A stretch of DNA of 64,000 bases from an uncultured Alphaproteobacteria bacterium. Lineage in GTDB: Bacteria > Pseudomonadota > Alphaproteobacteria > RF32 > CAG-239. The stretch's first letter is position 1. Every line of letters begins with the position of its first letter. Position numbers and translations under genes: made by a program. Shown here piece after piece: positions 58,093 through 64,000 of this stretch. The notes under the pieces were generated by a model. The model made no database searches, was not told the origin of the DNA, and saw nothing but the letters and a program-made list of their open reading frames with translations. The DNA is taken from assembly GCA_902464275.1 (NCBI GenBank), contig CABQIK010000003.1:57451-121450 (forward strand), read 5' to 3'.

Positions 58093-58938
58093 ATGGAACA
58101 AAAAAATATCAAAATCGGGAAGTTTGAAATCGGTAATAAGTTGCCGCTTGCAATTATTGCCGGACCATGCCAGATTGAAAGCCGCGAACATGCAATTATG
58201 ATTGCCGGCAAAATGGTTGAAATTACTAAAAAACTCGGCATTAACTATATTTTTAAGGCCTCGTTTGATAAAGCCAACCGTACCTCAATTAACGGCGCGC
58301 GCGGAGTCGGGCTTGAAGAGGGAATGCGCACTTTTGCTGAAATTAAAAAGCTGTATCCTGATTTGCCGATTGTAACCGATATTCATGAGCGCGAACAATG
58401 CCCGATTGTGGCGCAATATGTTGATATGCTGCAAATTCCGGCGTTTTTGTGCCGTCAGACCGATTTGGTGGTAGCCGCCGCTAAAACCGGCAAAGTGGTT
58501 AACATTAAAAAAGGCCAGTTTTTGGCGCCTTGGGATGTTAAAAACTTGGTTAAAAAGTCGGTTGATTCCGGCAATGATAATGTGTGCATTACCGAACGCG
58601 GAACCAGTTTTGGTTACAACACCTTAATTACCGATATGCGCGGATTGCCGGAAATGGCTAAAGAAACCGGTTGCCCGATTATTTTTGACGCGACCCATTC
58701 AGTTCAGCAACCGGGTGGTAACGGCGCTTCAACCGGCGGACAGCGCGAATATGCTCCGGTGTTGGCGCGCGCCGCGGTTGCCGTCGGAGTGGCCGCCGTG
58801 TTTATGGAAACGCATGAAAATCCGGATAAGGCGCTTTCAGACGGTCCGAACACCATTTACTTGAGTGATATGGAACGGGTTATTTCCGAACTTATGGCGT
58901 ATGATAAAATTACCAAAACCATAATTCATGATTATTAA
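58093..58938 (+). CDS. kdsA: 2-dehydro-3-deoxyphosphooctonate aldolase (Kdo-8-P synthase)
   Basis: KdsA condenses arabinose 5-phosphate and phosphoenolpyruvate to Kdo-8-phosphate, the precursor of inner-core Kdo. The 281-residue length is typical. Motifs: IIAGPCQIESREHAIMIA near residue 20, FKASFDKANRTSINGARGVGLEEG near 55, TDIHEREQC, PAFLCRQTDLVVAAAKTGKVVNIKKGQFLAPWD near 115 and IFDATHSVQQPGG near 195. CQIES has Cys in the position used for metal in the metal-dependent form. kdsB is at 25595. recO follows after 80 nt. Confidence 0.95.
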   Translation: MEQKNIKIGKFEIGNKLPLAIIAGPCQIESREHAIMIAGKMVEITKKLGINYIFKASFDKANRTSINGARGVGLEEGMRTFAEIKKLYPDLPIVTDIHEREQCPIVAQYVDMLQIPAFLCRQTDLVVAAAKTGKVVNIKKGQFLAPWDVKNLVKKSVDSGNDNVCITERGTSFGYNTLITDMRGLPEMAKETGCPIIFDATHSVQQPGGNGASTGGQREYAPVLARAAVAVGVAAVFMETHENPDKALSDGPNTIYLSDMERVISELMAYDKITKTIIHDY

Positions 58939-59018
58939 TCAGATAAGCTTAACTAAACAGCGCCTCGCGATAAAAACTTTGCTTTTTGTCGGCGGGGCGT
59001 TGCAATATAAGGTGCAAT

Positions 59019-59747
59019 ATGCAGTTTAGCGATGAAGGATATATTATCAATTTGCTGCGTCACGGCGAAAATTCGCTGATTGTGACGGTGCTTTCGTCGG
59101 CTCACGGCAAAATTGCGGGGTATGTTTCAGGAGCGTTAAGCAAAAAAAAGTTAGGAATTTATCAGCTCGGCAATGCCATATCGTTTAACGCGTACGCGCG
59201 TTTGGAAGAAAATTTGGCGCAGTTTAAAGGGGTGGAGCTGCTTGCTCCGCATGCGGTGAGCTTTATGCAAAATGAAGATAAGCTCGCGGTGCTTTCATGC
59301 TTTTGCGAGTTGATGAATATTTGCCTGCCTGAAAAAGCAGAACTTGAGTTTTTAGGCTTTTATATTCAAGATTTTATGAACTCGCTTGAGAGTACCGATT
59401 GGTTAACCAAATATGCGTTCATTGAATATCATTTGCTAGACTTTTTAGGCATAGGACTTGATTTAAGCGAGTGCGCCGCTACCGGAACAACGCAAAATTT
59501 AGAATTTGTTTCGCCCAAAAGCGGTAAAGCGGTGTGCTTGGAAGCAGGGCTTCCATATAAGGATAAATTATATAAATTTCCGCGCTTTATTGTGGATAAA
59601 AACTATAAAGCCAGTCGCGAGGAAGTGGCTGATTTGCTTGAGATGACGGCATTTTTCCTCAATAAAAACTTTTTTCAGCTCCATGGCTTGAAATTTCCGA
59701 ACAATCGTGCTAATTTGCTCCATATTTTGAATTTTTTGAAAGACTAA
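59019..59747 (+). CDS. recO: DNA repair protein RecO
   Basis: RecO helps RecFOR load RecA on gapped DNA. From ATG 59019 (AAGGT upstream) the protein has 242 residues. The OB-fold domain starts MQFSDEGYIINLLRHGENSLIVTVLSSAHGKIAGYVSGA, followed by a helical domain with FCELMNICLPEKAELEFLGFY and the C-terminal LSECAATGTTQNLEFVSPKSGKAVC. The zinc-finger Cys of some homologues are reduced to two here. FLNKNFFQLHGLKFPNNR lies near the end. parC follows 7 nt later, so they are co-transcribed. Confidence 0.9.
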   Translation: MQFSDEGYIINLLRHGENSLIVTVLSSAHGKIAGYVSGALSKKKLGIYQLGNAISFNAYARLEENLAQFKGVELLAPHAVSFMQNEDKLAVLSCFCELMNICLPEKAELEFLGFYIQDFMNSLESTDWLTKYAFIEYHLLDFLGIGLDLSECAATGTTQNLEFVSPKSGKAVCLEAGLPYKDKLYKFPRFIVDKNYKASREEVADLLEMTAFFLNKNFFQLHGLKFPNNRANLLHILNFLKD

Positions 59748-59754
59748 GAATAAA

Positions 59755-61983
59755 ATGGCGGAATCAGAAGAAAAAATTAAAGACGTCCAACTCAAAGAAG
59801 AACTCAGTAAACGATATTTGTCTTATGCTATGTCTACCATTGTTGCCCGCTCGCTGCCTGATGTGCGCGATGGCTTAAAGCCGGTGCACCGCCGCTTGCT
59901 TTATGCCATGCGGCAGTTGCATCTTGACCCGAAAACCGGCTATAAAAAATGCGCCAGAGTGGTCGGCGATGTTATCGGTAAATATCACCCGCACGGCGAT
60001 ACCGCCGTTTATGGCGCGATGGTGCGCTTGGCGCAAGATTTTTCCGTGCGCTATCCGTTGGTTGACGGGCAGGGCAACTTTGGCAATATTGACGGTGACG
60101 GCGCCGCCGCCATGCGTTATACGGAAGCTCGTTTAACCGAATTTGCCATGGCGATGATGGAAGGCTTAAATGAAGACGCGGTTGACTTTGCCGATACGTA
60201 CGACGGTGAAGAAAATGAGCCGGTGGTTATGCCTTCTATGGTGCCTAATCTTTTATGCAACGGCTCTTCCGGTATTGCCGTCGGTATGGCAACCAATATT
60301 CCGCCGCATAATTTGAGCGAAGTTTGCGACGCTCTTTTGTATATGATTGAAAAGCCTGATTGCGATGATGAATCGTTGGTCAGACGCATTAAAGGCCCTG
60401 ATTTTCCGACCGGCGGCGTGATTGTTGACCCGTTTGCGAGCATTGTTGAAACATATAAACAAGGCAAGGGCGCTTTTCGTATCAGAGCCAAATGGCAAAA
60501 AGAAGAGCTTTCGCACGGGCAATATCAAATTGTGGTTACGGAAATTCCGTATCAGGTCATTAAATCAAAACTGATTGAAAAAATTGCTCAGCTTTTGACT
60601 GAAAAGAAAGTTCCGCTGCTTGCCGATGTTCGCGATGAATCGGCGCAAGATGTTCGTATTGTGTTAGAGCCGAAAAACCGCACGGTTGACGCCGCATTGT
60701 TAATGGAGCACCTGTTTAAGCAAACCGAGCTTGAGTCTAAGTTTAATATGAATATGAACGTGCTTGACAGCGACGGCACGCCGCGGGTTATGAGCATCAG
60801 CGAAGTTTTGCGCGCGTTTTTGAATCATCGCCATATTGTTTTGCAACGCCGCACTCAGCACAGATTAGAAAAAATTTTGGCGCGGCTTGAAATTTTATCA
60901 GGTTATTTAATTGCTTATTTGAACCTTGATGAAATTATCCGTATTATTCGCGAAGAAGATGATTCTAAAGCCGTGATGATGAAGGAGTTTAACCTCACCG
61001 ATAATCAGGCGGAAGCAATTTTGAATATGAAACTCAGAAGTCTGCGTAAGCTTGAAGAACATGAAATCAAGGCAGAATTTGACGAGCTTACCGCTGAAAA
61101 AGAAACCTTGCAAGACTTGCTTGCCGATGAGGCTAAACGTTGGCAGGCTTTGGCGGAAGAAATTAAGCAAATTAAAGAAAAGTTCGGCAAAAAAACGGCT
61201 TTGGGTCGTCGCCGGACAGAATTTGCGGAGGTTCCGGCCGATATTGAAATGCCGATTGAAGTGATGGTTGAAAAAGAGCCGATTACGGTTATTTTGTCGG
61301 AAAAAGGCTGGATTCGCAGCCTGAAAGGTTATGCCGATTTGCATGAAGAATTTAAGTTCAAAGACGATGACTCGTTGCGCTTTGCCATTCATGCCCAAAC
61401 CACCGATAAAATTATTTTACTTGATACCGCCGGCAAGTTCTTTACTTTGCAGGCCTCTGATATTCCGAGCGGCAGAGGTTTCGGGCAACCGGTCAGATTG
61501 ATGATTGATTTGAGCAACAATGACAATATTTGCGCTATGTTTGTGTTTGAACCGAAGGCAAGCTATATTATAGCCTCCAACACCGGTCACGGATTTGTGG
61601 TTGATGAAAACCATATTTTGGCGCAAACCCGCAACGGTCGCAAAATTATGAATTTGGCAGACGGCGAGGTTACCGCTTTTTGCAAGCAAATTACCGGCGA
61701 TATGGTGGCAGTGGTCGGCGAAAACCGCAAGCTGTTAATCTTTAAGCTTGAAGAAATTCCGACTATGGCGCGCGGCCGCGGCGTTGCGTTGCAAAAATAT
61801 AAGGATAAAGACTGCCGGATGACGGATATCCAAAACTTTAAGGAAGAAGACGGCTTTCAGTATAACCGTTCCGGCGGAGTGGCGGTTGAAAAAGACCTGC
61901 TCACCTGGCTTGGGCACCGCGCGCAAGTCGGCAAGTTGGTGCCGTTCGGTTTTCCGAAGTCTAATACCTTTTTTAAGGAATAA
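59755..61983 (+). CDS. parC: DNA topoisomerase IV subunit A
   Basis: ParC is the breakage-reunion subunit of topoisomerase IV, which unlinks daughter chromosomes. The 742-residue chain begins with LKEELSKRYLSYAMSTIVARSLPDVRDGLKPVHRRLLYAM and carries CARVVGDVIGKYHPHGDTAVYGAMVRLAQDF. The catalytic Tyr lies in AAAMRYTEARL near residue 121. The tower and coiled-coil domain follow, then the C-terminal beta-propeller (RSLKGYADLHEEF, GRGFGQPVRLMIDLSNND). Length (742 vs ~850 for GyrA) and the missing full GyrA box point to ParC rather than GyrA. The QAEAILNMKLRSL motif is present. A terminator follows the stop. Confidence 0.93.
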   Translation: MAESEEKIKDVQLKEELSKRYLSYAMSTIVARSLPDVRDGLKPVHRRLLYAMRQLHLDPKTGYKKCARVVGDVIGKYHPHGDTAVYGAMVRLAQDFSVRYPLVDGQGNFGNIDGDGAAAMRYTEARLTEFAMAMMEGLNEDAVDFADTYDGEENEPVVMPSMVPNLLCNGSSGIAVGMATNIPPHNLSEVCDALLYMIEKPDCDDESLVRRIKGPDFPTGGVIVDPFASIVETYKQGKGAFRIRAKWQKEELSHGQYQIVVTEIPYQVIKSKLIEKIAQLLTEKKVPLLADVRDESAQDVRIVLEPKNRTVDAALLMEHLFKQTELESKFNMNMNVLDSDGTPRVMSISEVLRAFLNHRHIVLQRRTQHRLEKILARLEILSGYLIAYLNLDEIIRIIREEDDSKAVMMKEFNLTDNQAEAILNMKLRSLRKLEEHEIKAEFDELTAEKETLQDLLADEAKRWQALAEEIKQIKEKFGKKTALGRRRTEFAEVPADIEMPIEVMVEKEPITVILSEKGWIRSLKGYADLHEEFKFKDDDSLRFAIHAQTTDKIILLDTAGKFFTLQASDIPSGRGFGQPVRLMIDLSNNDNICAMFVFEPKASYIIASNTGHGFVVDENHILAQTRNGRKIMNLADGEVTAFCKQITGDMVAVVGENRKLLIFKLEEIPTMARGRGVALQKYKDKDCRMTDIQNFKEEDGFQYNRSGGVAVEKDLLTWLGHRAQVGKLVPFGFPKSNTFFKE

Positions 61984-61987
61984 GATA

Positions 61988-62015
61988 AAAACCGCTTATT
62001 TGAGCGGTTTTTTTT
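61988..62015 (+). terminator. Terminator after parC
   Basis: AAACCGCT pairs with AGCGGTTT, followed by six T. Confidence 0.85.
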
Positions 62016-62026
62016 ACAGCCTTTTA

Positions 62027-62614
62027 TTATTTGATGGTAAAATTAAAAAACAGGCGGCAGGTTTGTTCGTTTGTATCGCAATATTGACATTAAGTGTAAA
62101 TTTGTTCTTGAGTTATGTCTTTAAGGCAGTTATTTCCCGCGCAATATTTATCACCGAAAAAGTCGTTACTATAAGAGGTTGATGTGCCGTCATATTTATA
62201 AACACCGGTATTAAATAATTCGGCGTGAAATTCTTTAGCGATATTAAAAATATTTTGACAGATTGTAAATGATTCAGACGGGGAAATGTCATATATCAAT
62301 GTGACCTGAGTGCATTTGTCATTGTAGCAAGCATTTGTCAGCATGTTAATTCTGGAACCGAATACATCATATATTCTTTGTCCTTTTATCATATTTTCAG
62401 GAATTTCACCAAGCTGTTTGAATGTAGGCCATAACTCCATAAATTGCGGGCTTTCGCCAAAAGCGGATTTATAGCGGTACAGAACATTTAAAAGCCAACT
62501 TATTTGTTCTGTCTGTTTGTTGAGCTTATACTTCATCATAGCTTTAGAATAGCCGGCAATCGCCCCGACGCTCAAGACACCAATGATAGCAAGAACGCCG
62601 AGCATTTCCACCAT
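62027..62614 (-). pseudogene. Prepilin-like protein E, decaying copy
   Basis: The frame carries GRSMVE, the shared hydrophobic helix, EQISWLLNVLYRY, LGEIPENMI, FTICQNIFNIAKEF and FFGDKYCAGNNCLKDITQEQIYT as in copy A. At 62090-62092 a TAA interrupts it; homology resumes after the stop (CQYCDTNEQTC) to a second TAA at 62027-62029. Copy A has EQIYELC here, so the stop probably replaced a Leu codon (TTA to TAA). Upstream the leader has no in-frame start between a stop near 62680 and GRSM; it reads SRCPLDASS from a repeat remnant. The usual upstream element is missing. Only an internal ATG at 62614 could start translation. Confidence 0.78.
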
Positions 62615-62629
62615 AGACCGACCGCTGCT

Positions 62630-62694
62630 CGCGTCTAGCGGGCATCTACTAGGAATAATTCCATTTCTGAGGCGGGGTGGTTATTGCCGCTATT
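62630..62694. repeat. Repeat remnants upstream of pilin E
   Basis: GCGTCTAGCGGGCATCTACT matches the left arm of the ~100-bp hairpin repeat; GAGGCGGGGTGGTTATT is the inverted GC-rich short repeat. Together they replace the leader and the control element of the pilin gene. Confidence 0.6.
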
Positions 62695-62777
62695 TAGCAA
62701 AAAATGAGTAAACCAACGGCATTATTAGTAAAAGCTAACAATGCCGTTGGTTACAAACGAAAGCTTGCCGTTAATTA

Positions 62778-63776
62778 TTAGTAGTAATAATTATCGCTAC
62801 ATGTTTCTCCATATTTTTCTTCACATAATGTTCTGCAATGCACGAAACCAGAACATTGATTTATATTCCAACTGCATTCGTCAGCGCACGTTTCACAGCA
62901 ACCATCTGCATTACAGTCATAGCATGTTTCTTTTTGACCACTAGGCAGCCAAATATTAATATTATTACAATACTTATTGTCTGCTGGTTGTTGTTCATAA
63001 AGGTTTGCATCTTCGCAGCTTTCATAAGCCGGTTTGCAATCACCATCAACCAGAACATGACCTTGTCCACAGTCGTGACTGCAGTCGTAACATGTTATCA
63101 TTTTTTGATCATAGCCTAAGACGGAAACTTCTTCACAGTCCTTACCGGAGTTCTCATAGTCTACCAAACCAATCTCGTCACAGGTCTGAACACCTGAGCA
63201 TGAATGACATTCTTTATCACCAGAATATCCTTCAATGGCACTATTGAAATCATAATATCTGTTCTCGCCGTATTTTTTATCACAATCTTTTCTTGAAGTG
63301 ATTTCAGTTGAAGAATTGCCCGGGCAAGCTAATGCTTCACATTTATTGCAAGTTACAGAAGAACCATCAGTTGCCGTAACTTTTGAAGATGTAAGCTTCC
63401 AGCCTTTGCTGCCGATAGTTCCATTTCCGCAATTCTTAGCAGAAGTCAAACCATGCAAATAACCGGTTTCACACCTAAAACTTGAAGCGCAAAGGGTTAA
63501 ACTGCTATCGCCATCGCAGGGGATAATATCATTGCACCATTCGGTTTTATCGGTATCGGTAAAGTCATCGCATGAAGCGCCGTTCGGTACGCATTTTTTA
63601 TAGTTAGAGTTAAACGGGCAATACAGCCAACTGCCGTTGCAGGTTTGGGTGTCGTTAGAATAACCCAACTCGGCACAATCAGGAATCTGTTTACAGTTTA
63701 CTTGAGCCAGAGCATTATGAACGCCGAAAGTCGCCGTAAATAATGTTATGCTAAAAAGAATGTTGGTAAAACGCAT
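62778..63776 (-). CDS. Secreted Cys-rich protein (332 aa) sharing the pilin control element
   Basis: The product has a signal peptide (MRFTNILFSITLFTATFGVHNALA, cleaved before QVN) and about 40 Cys spread over 330 residues in small repeats such as CDEIGLVDYENSGKDC, CYDCSHDCGQGHVLVDGDC and CCETCADEC, suggesting a disulfide-knotted surface or adhesin-like protein. I recognise no family. The ATG at 63776 follows CAGGAGC; an upstream ATG is in frame but would prolong the signal peptide. The upstream element at 63877-63925 is the same as before the pilin genes, so expression should be shared. Located after the pilin E copy on the same strand. Confidence 0.75.
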   Translation of the reverse strand: MRFTNILFSITLFTATFGVHNALAQVNCKQIPDCAELGYSNDTQTCNGSWLYCPFNSNYKKCVPNGASCDDFTDTDKTEWCNDIIPCDGDSSLTLCASSFRCETGYLHGLTSAKNCGNGTIGSKGWKLTSSKVTATDGSSVTCNKCEALACPGNSSTEITSRKDCDKKYGENRYYDFNSAIEGYSGDKECHSCSGVQTCDEIGLVDYENSGKDCEEVSVLGYDQKMITCYDCSHDCGQGHVLVDGDCKPAYESCEDANLYEQQPADNKYCNNINIWLPSGQKETCYDCNADGCCETCADECSWNINQCSGFVHCRTLCEEKYGETCSDNYYY

Positions 63777-63876
63777 ATTTTTGCTCCTGTTTAATAAACG
63801 CTGCCTTAGGGGTAAAATTACTGACATAACCATGTATAATCTCCTTTAATTTGTTGATTTTAGCTTATTGTACTCC

Positions 63877-63925
63877 GCGTTTTTTTTTTGCAATATTTAC
63901 GAGTCCGGGGTGTGCATAAGTTGTA
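63877..63925 (-). promoter_or_regulatory. Conserved pilin-type upstream element (copy F)
   Basis: TACAACTTATGCACACC, GGACTCGTAAATATTGC and the A-tract match copies A-D; it lies 101 nt before the Cys-rich gene. Confidence 0.75.
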
Positions 63926-63928
63926 AAA

Positions 63929-63968
63929 GACCACCCCGCCTTCGGCACCCCTCCTCAGGAGTGGAATT
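63929..63968. repeat. Short dispersed GC-rich repeat
   Basis: GACCACCCCGCCTTCGGCA followed by CTCCTCAGGAGTGG; related sequence is at 51818 and 27432. A further TGCATAAGTTGTA, the distal part of the pilin-type element, occurs at the window end. Confidence 0.6.
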
Positions 63969-64000
63969 ATTTGCACCCTGCATAAGTTGTATTTAAATAT

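Noticed and set aside
1..64000. Reassignment of TGA to tryptophan (as in code 4)
   Set aside because: All long genes are intact with TGG for Trp, and rsmB ends at TGA exactly at the family C-terminus with read-through running antisense into another gene. Rare use of TGA is real, recoding is not supported.
1..64000. CRISPR array, insertion sequences, prophage or rRNA operon
   Set aside because: No regularly spaced repeats with unique spacers, no transposase, integrase or phage structural genes and no rRNA sequence are visible.

Overview
The window looks like a chromosome segment of a Gram-negative alphaproteobacterium with a moderately AT-rich genome, probably an uncultured host-associated (gut-type) lineage. 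The evidence is a CcrM-type GANTC methyltransferase, a ChpT histidine phosphotransferase (CckA-ChpT-CtrA relay), the ftsE-ftsX-ydcF-plsC and ppx/gppA-rlmE gene orders, Kdo synthesis (kdsA, kdsB), a PagP-type lipid A palmitoyltransferase and dense families of dispersed palindromic repeats. The lineage is inferred from gene content; no database search was possible. TAA is the dominant stop codon, TAG ends about ten genes and TGA apparently only two.

Layout. 1-2,800: a branched-chain amino acid ABC transporter remnant (permease plus a binding protein broken by TGA), a gene fragment, tRNA-Gln with a partial copy of itself, and a 34-residue Cys-containing small ORF. 2,900-7,650: a thymidine/AMP phosphorylase, pgpA, mtaB, ftsY. 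7,700-12,900: the first pilin-like gene, small regulators, a GNAT and an APC permease. 12,900-19,000: dnaG-yqeY, a zinc-ribbon membrane protein, then ftsE-ftsX-ydcF-plsC. 19,100-28,100: an orphan unknown gene, a HAD phosphatase, single-chain glycyl-tRNA synthetase, LysE exporter, deoB, an AmpD-like amidase, kdsB, a second pilin-like gene, ruvX and tRNA-Met. 28,280-33,490: an envelope-sugar operon (GT39-type transferase, polyprenyl-phosphate GT2, YdjC deacetylase fused to GtrA) with a HAD-IIA protein. 33,600-40,000: ccrM, two ppx/gppA paralogues, rlmE, two orphan unknown genes, rsmB. 40,000-44,640: the third pilin-like gene and a 2.08-kb cassette (HExxH protein and YopJ-like protein) flanked by identical 108-bp direct repeats, beside a DUF2157/GDYXXLXY pair. 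44,630-53,700: chpT, secreted unknowns, trmFO, a squalene/phytoene synthase, a DUF192 lipoprotein, the fourth pilin-like gene, a deoxyinosine glycosylase and ugd. 53,900-64,000: tRNA-Pro, an ABC-F ATPase, a tRNA-Ser locus with two partial copies, a second HAD paralogue, pagP, kdsA, recO, parC, a decaying fifth pilin-like gene and a secreted Cys-rich protein.

The main pattern is a dispersed family of solitary prepilin-like genes. They share a nearly invariant N-terminus, variable C-termini and a conserved upstream element of about 49 bp that pairs a CcrM site (GANTC) with a DnaA-box-like TTATNCACA. The same element precedes the secreted Cys-rich gene, suggesting one cell-cycle-linked surface regulon. 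In three pilin-like genes a palindromic repeat sits inside the leader that prepilin peptidase would remove. Other notable items are the envelope aminosugar operon with a deacetylase-flippase fusion (with kdsA, kdsB and pagP nearby), the repeat-flanked putative effector cassette, and tRNA fragments beside three of the four tRNA genes.
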